Shown here in pieces: positions 35,518 through 45,080 of a DNA stretch of 64,000 bases. The position numbers and the translations under genes were made by a program. The notes under the pieces were generated by a model, which searched no databases, had not been told where the DNA came from, and worked only from the letters and a program-made list of their open reading frames with translations. Source of the stretch: JASEGV01 sp947085405 (GTDB taxonomy: Bacteria > Bacteroidota > Ignavibacteria > UBA10030 > BY39); the NCBI GenBank assembly GCA_947085405.1, contig CAMTWO010000009.1:1-64000 (forward strand). The letters are read 5' to 3'. The first letter of the stretch is position 1. Each line of letters starts with the position of its first letter.

Positions 35518-37518
35518 TCAATTTGAGGATAGACTTCGATATCTCTTAATTTTTCCTTCGACAACAGAGAATAACAAGTCCATATCGAGTGGTTTGGTCA
35601 AGTAGTCATCTACTCCGAGTTGAAGTCCGGATCTGATTATACCGCCATCTCCCAAAACGCTCATTAACACGAATGGAATTCTATTTAATAGCGGATGTTT
35701 TTGTATTAAACCAAAGAAGCTGAAGCCATCCATTTGTGAGTTCTGAAATTTTATGTCAGAGATAATTAAATCTACCGAATTGTTTTGCAATATAAGGAGT
35801 GCATCGGGTACACAAGGTGCGGTATATACTTTATAGTTCCGGGAGATCAACTCGTGTTCTACAGTTTTTAACAATAATTCATCATCGTCAACGACTAAAA
35901 TTATACCCTTTGTGCTTATTTTCATAAACAACGATAGAATATACGCTTCTAATTTTGATGCTTCTTCGGAATTGATTTGATAGATTTGCTTTAGCTCTTC
36001 TAAATGTTTGGTATTCAGAGGGTCAATTCTGTTAAACTTGATTGCATCTTCAATTTTCGAAATGTATAATTCATGACGGACATCAATCTCGAGATTTGCG
36101 TGTTCCTCGAATGATAATTCCAGTAGCTCTTTTAATCCCATCAGTTTATGAATTTGTTCAACTTCCGGTTGTCCATCTACCCAATATTCCTTTAACCGTT
36201 TTTTGTAAAGAGCATATTTATCCTCCAATTGTTCAGGAATATGAACACCCAATAATTCCATCTTGTAATCGTAAGCACGTGTGAACTGTTCCTGGATCTG
36301 TTCTAATTTTTGGATGAACTTTGTTTCCATCTCTTTTTTTAGAGTAGCACGTATTTCTTCTACCTTATGGTTCTCGACCGTAACTAATTGAGCTTGTGAA
36401 TTTTTAAGTTTATCGGCTTCAATTTCCAGAGATTTTTGAAATTCTTCGTGTAATCGCTGCTTTTCCAATTCGATTTCGTTCTGATAGTGTGCACTCAGTT
36501 CAGCTCTTATACTTTCCTCTAAGATTGTTTGTTTTTTTGCAAATTCATTTTTTTCGCGTTCACGAATCCTTGCTAATTCGGCTGCTAAAACTCTTTGTGT
36601 CTGTTCTTCTAATTCTCTTTGTTTTAATGATAATTGATGGTCGAGTGTTGCCTTTTCATTCTCGTAGTACATTTTAATATCGTTTTTTTCTTTCTCTAAT
36701 TGTTGTTGGAAATCGCTCGTAAGCTTTTGCTTTAATTCTTCTGTTTGCATCTGCATAGTATCAATTTTTAATTTATCGTTTTCTTCTTTAAGTTTTCCAA
36801 CTTCGGTTTTAAGTCTTTGCTCAAATTGTACTGTTAGTTCTTTCTCCCGTTCTTGAGAGGCATTATGTTCGTTCTCTAATAAAATCTTGGATTTATTCTC
36901 GAGTTCTAATTGAATCGCTTCGATTTTTGATTGGAATTCTGATTCAAGACGCTGTTTCATTTCTGTCTCTAGGAAAGATTGTTCAGCATGGAACTGGTCG
37001 CGAAGTCTCTGCTCGGTCGAAACTAATTCGGCTTCTAATTTATTCCGATATTCTTGTTCAATTTTGTTTTTTGTATTACCTACTTGTTCTTCAAACTGAT
37101 GTGCAAGCTTAATACGTTCCTGTTCAAATCGTTGTTTTTCCTGTTCTATTTTTTTTGCGACTGCTTTTTCGACTTTGATTAGTTCGTCTTTAAATTTAGC
37201 TTGAAACTCTTTTTCAATGTTGTCTTTCAAATTATCAGTCGTAATCACTTTTGGTTCTTCAAGTTTTTCAATGGCTCCTTCTTTAATATTCTGAATATTC
37301 ACCATACCCATTTTTGGCTGGGAAGTAATATCCGTTTTAAAATATTCAATCCGTTCAATGAACGCCAAAACATAAGGATTGGATGGATCAACTGCTTTCG
37401 CTTGTTGAACAAGTTCTGAGGCTGCCTCAAAGTTCTTTGCTTTTATAAATGAATCAGCTTCTTTCAAAAATTTTGAGACTGCTTCACGTTTATCTGTATA
37501 AATCGTTTCTGCTGCCAT
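35518..37518 (-). CDS. Long coiled-coil protein with C-terminal receiver domain
   Basis: The 666 residues start with a TPR-like segment (KFLKEADSFIKAKNFEAASELVQQAK). About 330 residues of charged coiled coil (many EQ-, EK- and RL-rich heptads) follow, then a helical region and a C-terminal receiver domain (GIILVVDDDELLLKTVEHELI; acceptor Asp in LIISDIKFQ; Lys in YLTKPLDMD). There is no output domain, so phosphorylation may alter assembly of the coiled coil. It is divergent from dut and its kinase is not in view. Confidence 0.8.
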   Translation of the reverse strand: MAAETIYTDKREAVSKFLKEADSFIKAKNFEAASELVQQAKAVDPSNPYVLAFIERIEYFKTDITSQPKMGMVNIQNIKEGAIEKLEEPKVITTDNLKDNIEKEFQAKFKDELIKVEKAVAKKIEQEKQRFEQERIKLAHQFEEQVGNTKNKIEQEYRNKLEAELVSTEQRLRDQFHAEQSFLETEMKQRLESEFQSKIEAIQLELENKSKILLENEHNASQEREKELTVQFEQRLKTEVGKLKEENDKLKIDTMQMQTEELKQKLTSDFQQQLEKEKNDIKMYYENEKATLDHQLSLKQRELEEQTQRVLAAELARIREREKNEFAKKQTILEESIRAELSAHYQNEIELEKQRLHEEFQKSLEIEADKLKNSQAQLVTVENHKVEEIRATLKKEMETKFIQKLEQIQEQFTRAYDYKMELLGVHIPEQLEDKYALYKKRLKEYWVDGQPEVEQIHKLMGLKELLELSFEEHANLEIDVRHELYISKIEDAIKFNRIDPLNTKHLEELKQIYQINSEEASKLEAYILSLFMKISTKGIILVVDDDELLLKTVEHELISRNYKVYTAPCVPDALLILQNNSVDLIISDIKFQNSQMDGFSFFGLIQKHPLLNRIPFVLMSVLGDGGIIRSGLQLGVDDYLTKPLDMDLLFSVVEGKIKRYRSLSSN

Positions 37519-37655
37519 ATGCTGCCCCTTGTTACATATTGAAAATAATATAATTTGGAGTAAAGATATAAAGTTTTATATCAAATATCAAGTTTTTGGC
37601 TTTGTTTGTATCTGATAAATATTTCCAGTATATTTTTTGAAAAAATACCTGAGAA

Positions 37656-38099
37656 ATGAAAATTCCTATAACAAAAGTAGAACTAAACGGCGAAAAAGTT
37701 ACTCTCCCAAATTACGCTACACCAGGTTCAGCGGGTATGGATTTATGTGCTGCCTTAAATAGCGACGTTATTCTTAAACCAAACGATTCGTATTTAATTC
37801 CAACAGGTTTTAAAATTGAGCTTCCCGAAGGTTACGAAGCACAGGTGAGGCCACGAAGCGGGTTATCAATAAAGCATAATATTGTTGTGTTAAATTCACC
37901 CGGTACCATTGATTCGGATTATAGAGGTGAGATTAAAGTGATATTAAAAAATTTGGGAAATAAAGATTTTGTTGTTAAACATGGAGACCGTATTGCTCAA
38001 ATGGTTATTGCATCTTATGTTAGAATCGAATGGGATGAAGTAGAAAAAATAAACGATACCGAACGTGGTAGCGGCGGTTTTGGACACACCGGGAAATAA
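37656..38099 (+). CDS. dut: Deoxyuridine 5'-triphosphate nucleotidohydrolase (dUTPase)
   Basis: The 147-residue trimeric-type dUTPase has all five motifs: SAGMDL, RPRSGLSIK, LNSPGTIDSDYRGEIKV, GDRIAQMV and the C-terminal arm RGSGGFGHTGK. It hydrolyses dUTP to dUMP, keeping uracil out of DNA. It is first in a compact operon, 3 bp before the AI-2E family gene. Confidence 0.97.
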   Translation: MKIPITKVELNGEKVTLPNYATPGSAGMDLCAALNSDVILKPNDSYLIPTGFKIELPEGYEAQVRPRSGLSIKHNIVVLNSPGTIDSDYRGEIKVILKNLGNKDFVVKHGDRIAQMVIASYVRIEWDEVEKINDTERGSGGFGHTGK

Positions 38100-38102
38100 G
38101 AT

Positions 38103-39332
38103 ATGGATGATTTAAATTCTGGTAAGATTGGTACGATTGTTTTAATAGCAGGGATATCATTGATCGGACTGTTACTATTTTTCATACAATCTGTCATATC
38201 TCCGTTTTTAATATTGTTTGCAATATTATTTCTATTGTATCCACTGCGTCATGTTCAATATATCAAAACTATAATGTGGCTTGCTCTGCTTTTATTCTTA
38301 GTTTGGTTTTTATTCGAATTGAAAAATATTTTACTCCCTTTCATTATTGCGATACTGCTTGCATACTTATTTAACCCACTCGTTACAAAATTGGAAGTTA
38401 AAAGAGTAAAAAGGTGGTTGTCATCGTTAATAATAATAATTGCTTTGCTGGCTACATTTGCCTCCCTCATTATTTTTATCATGCCGTTGGCGATCCAGCA
38501 ATTTAATAGTATTATTACAGCTATTACTGATATAACTGGTGATCTAGTTACTCAAATCAAGCACGGTAAAATATTTGCTTGGTTAGGAGCTTATGGAATC
38601 GACATCGAACATGCACGCGAACGGTTTTCTGAGGAACTCACTCCACGTTTGGAAGATATTTTGACCAATATAGTAACTAGCGTCTTTGGTTTCATCACTA
38701 GTATATCGGTTTTAATAACGCAGGTTATTAATATTATAATCATTCCATTTCTATTATTTTATTTGCTAAAAGATTTCGACCTTCTGGTAAATCGCTTAAA
38801 ATCATTTATCCCTTCTAAAAGAGAAGTAACTCTTGTTAATTATTTTTTAAAAGTTGATAAACTAATTGGCAAGTATTTGCGGGGCGCACTCATTGTTGCA
38901 TTTATTCACGGAATATTAGTGGGTGTTTTGCTGGCTATTTTCGGTATCAAATATCCAGTAGTATTAGGAATGATTGCGGGAGTATTGAGTATAATTCCTT
39001 ACTTTGGTTTGTTCATTAGTTTGAGTTTATCGTTGATTGTCGCGCTATTCAGCGGCGACCCAGTGTGGCTTAAAATAGTATTTGTGCTATCGTCATTTGG
39101 CCTCCTGCAAATTCTTGAAGCATCGGTTATTTCCCCGAACATACTCGGTAAGCAAGTCGGACTGCATCCTGTTTTATTAATTCTATCGCTTCTTCTTTTT
39201 GGCTATGTTTTAGGATTTCTAGGTTTGTTGATCGCGGTTCCAACTACCGCAATAATTATTATGACAATAAAAGATTGGGAGGAACGGAAAAAACTGGCTC
39301 CAGAATTAATGATTGAAAAGGAAAAATTATAA
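38103..39332 (+). CDS. AI-2E family transporter (PerM/YdiK-like permease)
   Basis: The 409 residues have about eight membrane helices and the family pattern: FIIAILLAYLFNPLVTKLE, IIPFLLFYLLKDFD, GALIVAFIHGILVGVLLAIFGIKYP, and a C-terminal GLHPVLLILSLLLFGYVLGFLGLLIAVP. Members export small molecules or ions; the substrate is unknown. The stop codon abuts the rsmI start. Confidence 0.88.
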   Translation: MDDLNSGKIGTIVLIAGISLIGLLLFFIQSVISPFLILFAILFLLYPLRHVQYIKTIMWLALLLFLVWFLFELKNILLPFIIAILLAYLFNPLVTKLEVKRVKRWLSSLIIIIALLATFASLIIFIMPLAIQQFNSIITAITDITGDLVTQIKHGKIFAWLGAYGIDIEHARERFSEELTPRLEDILTNIVTSVFGFITSISVLITQVINIIIIPFLLFYLLKDFDLLVNRLKSFIPSKREVTLVNYFLKVDKLIGKYLRGALIVAFIHGILVGVLLAIFGIKYPVVLGMIAGVLSIIPYFGLFISLSLSLIVALFSGDPVWLKIVFVLSSFGLLQILEASVISPNILGKQVGLHPVLLILSLLLFGYVLGFLGLLIAVPTTAIIIMTIKDWEERKKLAPELMIEKEKL

Positions 39333-40013
39333 ATGCCTGGTGTTTTATATCTCATTGCAACTCCGATAGGGAATTACGGAGATATTACTTATCGAGCTCT
39401 CGAAGTATTGAAGCAAGTCGATATCGTTGTTGCCGAAGAGTTTCGTGAAGGGAAGAAATTGTTACGTCATTACGGAATCGATAAACCTCTCGAAAACTTA
39501 AACGAGCATAACGAAGAAGACAAGTCGGGCGAGTTGTTGCAGATGTTGTTGGAAGGAAAAAATATTGGATTAATCTCGGATTCAGGCACTCCTGTTTTTT
39601 CGGACCCCGGAAGAAAACTTGTAAATAAATCAATCAGTAAAAAAATAAGGATTATTCCTTTACCGGGAACTTCTTCGTTGATGCCTGCATTAATAGTGTC
39701 AGGTTTTAATATCGACAAATTTTTGTTTTATGGTTGGCTCTCTCCTAAAACTGAACAACGTAAAAAAGAAATTCGTTTACTACAAAAAGAAAACAGAACA
39801 ATTGTTCTTATGGATACTCCTTATCGCCTGATTCCTTTGTTAAAAGATTTAAAAGATATATTTAAGGATTCACGCCTTATGTGTATTGCATATAATATAA
39901 CAATGGATGATGAACGAATATTTTATGGAACTGCAACAGAATTATATAATATAGCTTCTGAAAAAAAACTAAAAGGGGAGTACGTGATTGTTATTGGTAA
40001 CAAGAATGAATAA
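39333..40013 (+). CDS. rsmI: 16S rRNA 2'-O-ribose C1402 methyltransferase, short form
   Basis: LYLIATPIGNYGDITYRALEVL at the start, NEHNEED, GLISDSGTPVFSDPG and PLPGTSSLMPALIVSG are the SAM-binding and catalytic signatures of the RsmI branch of tetrapyrrole-methylase-fold enzymes. At 226 residues it lacks most of the ~50-residue C-terminal part usual in RsmI. It ends normally, so this may be a natural short form. Confidence 0.88.
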   Translation: MPGVLYLIATPIGNYGDITYRALEVLKQVDIVVAEEFREGKKLLRHYGIDKPLENLNEHNEEDKSGELLQMLLEGKNIGLISDSGTPVFSDPGRKLVNKSISKKIRIIPLPGTSSLMPALIVSGFNIDKFLFYGWLSPKTEQRKKEIRLLQKENRTIVLMDTPYRLIPLLKDLKDIFKDSRLMCIAYNITMDDERIFYGTATELYNIASEKKLKGEYVIVIGNKNE

Positions 40014-40042
40014 GCATTAATCTTTGATAAAAAAATAAGTTC

Positions 40043-40130
40043 ATAGAACACGGAAAAACGCGGATTTGACTGATTTACGCGGATTGTTATCAGTGTGTTT
40101 CCGTATAATCAGTGTTCATCCGTGTTCTAT
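40043..40130. repeat. 88-bp palindrome-ended repeat
   Basis: ATAGAACACGGA (40043-40054) and TCCGTGTTCTAT (40119-40130) form 12-bp terminal inverted arms. The interior repeats CGCGGAT and CAGTGT words. It sits in the spacer between the convergent rsmI and ABC-remnant genes and contains no ORF. It is of the same type as other small dispersed elements in this window. Confidence 0.6.
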
Positions 40131-40204
40131 ATTCCATTTATCAGAAGTCTCTTAATCAAAATATTTGGTTGCTTCAACCACCAGAAGGGGAACAAATGCC
40201 TAAT

Positions 40205-40843
40205 TTATTTGAGCAAATCTTGTTTAGTTTTAATGATTTGATTTGCTGAGTATTTACTAACCACAAATATCTGCGGTGATGATGAACTCACAATCCAATA
40301 TTTAGAACTATCGGGCGGCATTGGATAGAAAATCAAACTCGATTTAACGTCAGTTGTTGTTTCAATCCTTACTTGTGGTTGCGGAAGAGTAAGTTCGGTA
40401 TCTACAAAATCTTCAGCTCGAAGATTCGAAAGCGTTGAAAGCAAATTATCAATTGTTGCAGTCGCAATAGTATCGCTGCCAATCATCCATTTGCTTTCTA
40501 ATTTTTCTGCTAAAAATTTTTCTTTATCAAATTCAAAAAATAATTGTGTTATTGAATCTTTTTCAGTTTTAAATATAGTTTTATCACGCCAATCACGCAC
40601 TTCTTTATTGATGATCCACGAGTTCAATCCTTCAGCCAAATATACATCGTCCGAATTTGTTGCCCGGATGTATGATACAAAATATGATGGTCCCATTTTA
40701 CCGACGATTAATGAAATAGTTTTGCCTGCACCGTTTGGACCAAGGAAGCCGACGATTTCACCGTGGTGAATTTCAAACGAGATATTATCGACTGCTTTAA
40801 CATCGCCATAATGTTTTGATAAATTATTTACAATTATCGACAT
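40205..40843 (-). CDS. Chimeric remnant: ABC ATPase N-terminus joined to a DUF4340-like C-terminus
   Basis: Residues 1-44 are the start of an ABC transporter ATPase up to Walker A (HYGDVKAVDNISFEIHHGEIVGFLGPNGAGKT). From residue 45 the sequence is unrelated to ABC proteins and resembles the C-terminal part of DUF4340 proteins (ISLIVGKMGPSYFVSYIRATNSDDVYLAEG, VRDWRDKTIF). In many Bacteroidota an ABC ATPase, a permease, a GldG-like protein and a DUF4340 protein form one operon. An in-frame deletion across such an operon explains this gene. ATPase activity is impossible, as Walker B and signature motifs are absent. Confidence 0.7.
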   Translation of the reverse strand: MSIIVNNLSKHYGDVKAVDNISFEIHHGEIVGFLGPNGAGKTISLIVGKMGPSYFVSYIRATNSDDVYLAEGLNSWIINKEVRDWRDKTIFKTEKDSITQLFFEFDKEKFLAEKLESKWMIGSDTIATATIDNLLSTLSNLRAEDFVDTELTLPQPQVRIETTTDVKSSLIFYPMPPDSSKYWIVSSSSPQIFVVSKYSANQIIKTKQDLLK

Positions 40844-41071
40844 AATTTGCCTGATTGTTAAGTATTAATAAAAATGCGTTGAAAATATAATAAACGGAGA
40901 GAAAAAAAGCAAAAATTATAGTCAGCAAATAGTTCTTGATAGTATGCTAAAAAACGTATATATTTCAGTTGTTTTTAACTACCGTATGTAATTGGTAGGG
41001 TTGACTGAGAGAATGAGAGTTTTAAATTATATAGACTAACAACGCCGATTTTTGTGACGGAGTAATTAATA

Positions 41072-41080
41072 GTTATATAC
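41072..41080 (+). other. Putative 5' boundary of a solitary integron-type cassette
   Basis: GTTATATAC here matches 8 of 9 bases of the inverse complement of GCATATAAC, the R'' box of the half attC at 44981-44989. In circular cassettes these two sequences come together in one attC, so a near match at the two ends marks the unit. Confidence 0.5.
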
Positions 41081-41111
41081 TTAACCAAATTATTCCAAAA
41101 TTCTAAAATGA

Positions 41112-44100
41112 ATGATATGTATGAAGCCATTAGATAAAAACTATTTATCCTTACAATTCTGGAATAAAATCCATAATAAAAACGGCACTGAATTTCAGAG
41201 TTTTTTTGAAGATATCATGGAAAAAGCATTTCCTGATTTTAAAAAAATAAGACCATACGGTAAGGACGGTGATGGAGGTAATGATGGTTATATAAAAAGA
41301 ATGGGTATTTATTTTCAAGTATACGCCCCAGATGTACCGGCTATAAAAGAAGCCGAAGCCGCTAAAAAGTTATCAAATGATTTTGAAAAACTTAAGAAAA
41401 ATTGGTCTGATATTTCTGAGATTAAGAAATATTATTTCGTCTATAACGATAAAAACGCTGGTTCAACCCAAAAATTAGAGTCTGCTATTACAAATTTACA
41501 AAAAACTAATCCTAGTATTGAATTTGAAGTTTTTAATTCAAAAAAACTTGAAGAAACCTTTTTTTCATTGGGCAATACAGAGATATTAAATCTTGGTTTT
41601 AATATCGACTCCAGAACCGCCATTGCTAATGCTTACGAATATATTAAAAAAATAGAGCTATCTCTTGATAAAGAATATGTGGATTACGCATTAAAGCTTC
41701 ATAGTGAAATGGAAAGCATTATAAGGACATTGGAAGAAGAACAACTAGAAATTGAATATGAATTAATAAAAGGTAGATGTTTACAAAGAATAGAAAGAGT
41801 ACAAGAAGCTGAGACGATTTACCAGAGTCTCTCAAAAAGATATCCCGAAGATCCCAGACCGATCTTATATTTGGCTGAAATATTCCTTTTGGGAAAAGAT
41901 TTTAGTCAAAACCAATTATTGTTAGACAAAGCTTCTAAGGAACATTGGTTACATCAAATCGAAGTGTTGGTAAGAAAATTCACACTTGGAGAAGATATTG
42001 ACATCACATTAATTGATGAACAAGCATTTCCAAAAAATCCCCAAATTAAATCAAATTATTATAGGCTATACTCACTTTTCATCGAAAGGCTTGGAGATAT
42101 TAATAAAGCCGATAGTTTTATTGAAAAGGCAATTCATCTTAATCCACATAGATTTAGTAATTATGAAGTGAAACTATCGCTGCTTGAGGGTAGACTTTTT
42201 TCCTCATTGAACAGTAATGAAAATGCTCAAAATGATTTGAATGAATACTTTAATAAAATAGAAGAAGTCGAAAAAATCTATTTTGATTTTAACGAGTTAA
42301 GAGTGCGTTCTCAAGCATCTCTCTTGCTTAAGAAAATGAAGGTCTATCGTGTTCAAGAAAACCTTGTTGGTTACGAAAAACTATCCAATGAAATATTCCG
42401 ATTAATCCTAAAATGCTATTTTGATAATCATACTGAAAATATGCTTGTATCCCTATTGTGGGGAATCTATTTACCTAAGGATGATTTTGAGGATTTAATA
42501 AGTTATTTAGAACAAACTAAAATTAAATTATCCGATCAATTATCACAATTATTAATAATACAATTTACTCTTCATGAAATACTTCTCGATGAAGGTAAAA
42601 CATTTTTTAACAAAAATAATAATAAAAAATACTATGATTTTATTTATGCGATAGAAACGCATGATTATCCTTTGGTCTTGGAATTTTTAAAAGACAATGT
42701 TCATTTTGCTATTGCATTTGCTGATTCCTTGAGGGGTTTACCAGAATTACGGAAATTAATTATTGATGATCTCCCGGATGATATTGATAAAACCAAAGAA
42801 AAATTACTACTTCTATATTACTTCGATGCGAATGATTTAGATAATGCTTTAAATACTTTAAGAGAGATTGACATATCATGTCTGAACTACGTTGAATGTA
42901 AAACAATAATAAAAATCGTTCAAAAGATAGAGGCATGGGATTTAGAAATACCGATTATTAAGAAATTATTAGACTACGAACAAAATGATAAAATCAGACT
43001 TAATCTTAGATTGCGCCTATTTCAAGCCCATTTTAATCTAAAGAATTATTTAGATGTAATTCCTCTTGGAAATGAATTGCTTAAAGCACAAGTAAATGAA
43101 AAATTCTTAGAACCCAAAAGTATGGAATCAATTTTTGCTCAAACAATTCAAGCATATTTATGGCGTGGCGAAGAAAAAAATGCTTTGTTGTTATTAGATA
43201 AATACAAACCCTTATCAATTGCACCCGAATTTAAAGTTAGTATTGAGTCGGATGTTTATCTTAAAAATAATTTGCCAGAAAAGGCAATCAATTCATTAGT
43301 ATCTGCCGTGAAAATTAAGAAACGGCTATCCCATGAAGAATATGCGAGTTTATTTTTTATTATAGTTCAAATTGAAAACCTAATTGAATTTAATTTAGAA
43401 TCGCTTGATGAAGTCATTTCTGATTGTTTTGTTAAATTATTAAAACAAGAAAGATGGTATTATATCGGCGATGGAAATGAATTGGATTCAACAAAAATTG
43501 ATTCTGAACACGAAAGTTATGCTCTATTTAGGGGGGGGAAATTAGGCGGTGAAATTCAATTCCCAAATAAATATTCTTCCAAAGAAAACGTTGATAAAAT
43601 AGAGTTAATTTTTACGATAGAGAAATATATATTATGGCAAAGTAGTCACAATTTTGAACAATTATCACGCGAGGGACGATGGCCCGGTGCTAAAATGATT
43701 GAAGTCCCTCCACAAGATGACACAATTGACACTCAGTATCTAGAGACATTCCTAAAAGATGAGCAGAAACGGAGAGATCCTTTATTTGAAATGTATTGCG
43801 AAAATAATTTACCGCTTGCAATGCTCGCTCTAAATGAGGGCGGTTTACCAAAAGCTATCAGTCGAATAATACAAGAAAACAAGGGATTCATAAAGTTTAG
43901 TTCAGGTATTCGAGATGAAATGGAGCTACAAAAAAAGACAGCCAATGAGGTTGTAATAAATAAATTGCCATTTGTTATAGATGGAACTTCCGCGCTTTTC
44001 TTATCAGAAATTGGATTCTTTCAAAAAATTCAATCTTACATAACAAACTTTAGAGTTCCTCAATCTGTAATTACCATGCTTCTGGATGTTGCCGAGAAAA

Positions 44101-44933
44101 TGCGAGTTACTCCTGGATCAAAAGGAAGCATGGGATTTGCCCGAGGTCGAATAACATATTCCTCATTTGATAAAGAGAAACGAAATCAAGTGAGAGACAA
44201 TATATATTCAAGCATAAAGATACTTGAATCAAATCGTGAAAATATACTCTCAATTTCACAAGCTAATAAACTTGACTGTATTTCAGAAAGTAAAATGTTC
44301 TCTGAGTTATGCGATGCATGCATTTTTGCTCAAAAGATGAACATTCCTATATTAACTGAAGATTATTATTATCTTCAGATGAACGAAATGGAGACAAAGA
44401 AAAAGGCTCCAGCATATTTTTCATCAATAATATTATTAAGAGCGCTCTATGAACATAATAAATTAGGCTTTGATGAATATTTAAAATACTTTGGCTATTT
44501 ATCTTCATACCGTGGTCGATTTTTATCTTTGAACGCAGATGATATTTTTAAAGCAGTATTTGGCGATGGGGAAATTATAACAGTGCGACCAGAGTACATA
44601 AGACAATTAAATTTCCGTTTAACGCTTTCACAAGAATATGGCGTACCTGATCAATCATCATTCAAAGTATTAGCTACATTTTTATTGAAGATAATAATTG
44701 ATGACGCAATATCAGTAAATGCTGTTGAATTAATATTTCTTGAATTATTGAATTCACTTCCGAAAGATAAGTTCAATAAAGAATTCGCCATATTAATTAT
44801 TAAAGTCTGTGTAAATATTATTAATAACAACAATCAAATTATCCTGAGTAAATCAGTTCAAAAAAAAGTAGATAAATTACTTGAGTTAACTGATGTTTTT
44901 AATTATGGGGAAAACCGTAGTTTCCTTATATAA
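41112..44933 (+). CDS. Large nuclease-like / TPR / PIN-like protein, defence candidate
   Basis: The 1273 residues (Met4 at 41121 is an equally good start) have three parts. Residues ~10-150 look like the N-terminal nuclease-type domain of some defence proteins (FQSFFEDIMEKAFPDF, GKDGDGGNDGYIKRMGIYFQVYAPD), a possible PD-(D/E)XK variant. The middle, ~150-830, is alpha-helical with TPR-like repeats (YPEDPRPILYLAEIFLLGKD). Residues ~955-1090 look like a PIN RNase domain with acidic residues in VIDGTSALF, CDACIFA and LTEDYYYL. It is alone in a cassette-like unit. A G8 run at 43531-43538 is in the reading frame. I know no named family. Confidence 0.65.
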   Translation: MICMKPLDKNYLSLQFWNKIHNKNGTEFQSFFEDIMEKAFPDFKKIRPYGKDGDGGNDGYIKRMGIYFQVYAPDVPAIKEAEAAKKLSNDFEKLKKNWSDISEIKKYYFVYNDKNAGSTQKLESAITNLQKTNPSIEFEVFNSKKLEETFFSLGNTEILNLGFNIDSRTAIANAYEYIKKIELSLDKEYVDYALKLHSEMESIIRTLEEEQLEIEYELIKGRCLQRIERVQEAETIYQSLSKRYPEDPRPILYLAEIFLLGKDFSQNQLLLDKASKEHWLHQIEVLVRKFTLGEDIDITLIDEQAFPKNPQIKSNYYRLYSLFIERLGDINKADSFIEKAIHLNPHRFSNYEVKLSLLEGRLFSSLNSNENAQNDLNEYFNKIEEVEKIYFDFNELRVRSQASLLLKKMKVYRVQENLVGYEKLSNEIFRLILKCYFDNHTENMLVSLLWGIYLPKDDFEDLISYLEQTKIKLSDQLSQLLIIQFTLHEILLDEGKTFFNKNNNKKYYDFIYAIETHDYPLVLEFLKDNVHFAIAFADSLRGLPELRKLIIDDLPDDIDKTKEKLLLLYYFDANDLDNALNTLREIDISCLNYVECKTIIKIVQKIEAWDLEIPIIKKLLDYEQNDKIRLNLRLRLFQAHFNLKNYLDVIPLGNELLKAQVNEKFLEPKSMESIFAQTIQAYLWRGEEKNALLLLDKYKPLSIAPEFKVSIESDVYLKNNLPEKAINSLVSAVKIKKRLSHEEYASLFFIIVQIENLIEFNLESLDEVISDCFVKLLKQERWYYIGDGNELDSTKIDSEHESYALFRGGKLGGEIQFPNKYSSKENVDKIELIFTIEKYILWQSSHNFEQLSREGRWPGAKMIEVPPQDDTIDTQYLETFLKDEQKRRDPLFEMYCENNLPLAMLALNEGGLPKAISRIIQENKGFIKFSSGIRDEMELQKKTANEVVINKLPFVIDGTSALFLSEIGFFQKIQSYITNFRVPQSVITMLLDVAEKMRVTPGSKGSMGFARGRITYSSFDKEKRNQVRDNIYSSIKILESNRENILSISQANKLDCISESKMFSELCDACIFAQKMNIPILTEDYYYLQMNEMETKKKAPAYFSSIILLRALYEHNKLGFDEYLKYFGYLSSYRGRFLSLNADDIFKAVFGDGEIITVRPEYIRQLNFRLTLSQEYGVPDQSSFKVLATFLLKIIIDDAISVNAVELIFLELLNSLPKDKFNKEFAILIIKVCVNIINNNNQIILSKSVQKKVDKLLELTDVFNYGENRSFLI

Positions 44934-44934
44934 C

Positions 44935-44951
44935 GCTATTTATAAAATAGC
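44935..44951 (+). terminator. Short perfect hairpin after the large gene
   Basis: GCTATTT-ATA-AAATAGC starts 2 bp after the stop codon and is followed by TTTGAT. It is a weak terminator candidate. Confidence 0.35.
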
Positions 44952-44980
44952 TTTGATAAATAGCACTGAAATATTAAGGC

Positions 44981-45072
44981 GCATATAACAAGTGGCTCAA
45001 GGCAACAGCGTTTTCGCATTCGGTATGTGTGTAATGATTGGCTTTGTAGTTCCGTCTAATGTTGCTTGGTTT
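44981..45072 (+). other. Half attC-like site, plus orientation
   Basis: R''-like GCATATAAC (44981-44989) is followed by AAGTGGCTCAAGG and a ~60-base stretch (TTCGCATTCGGTATG ... CTAATGTTGCTTG). By eye that stretch agrees at about 50 of 60 positions with the minus-strand 5' half of the attC at 60816-61004. The 3' half (L', R') is missing; agmatinase begins at 45081. Confidence 0.65.
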
Positions 45073-45080
45073 AGAAATGC

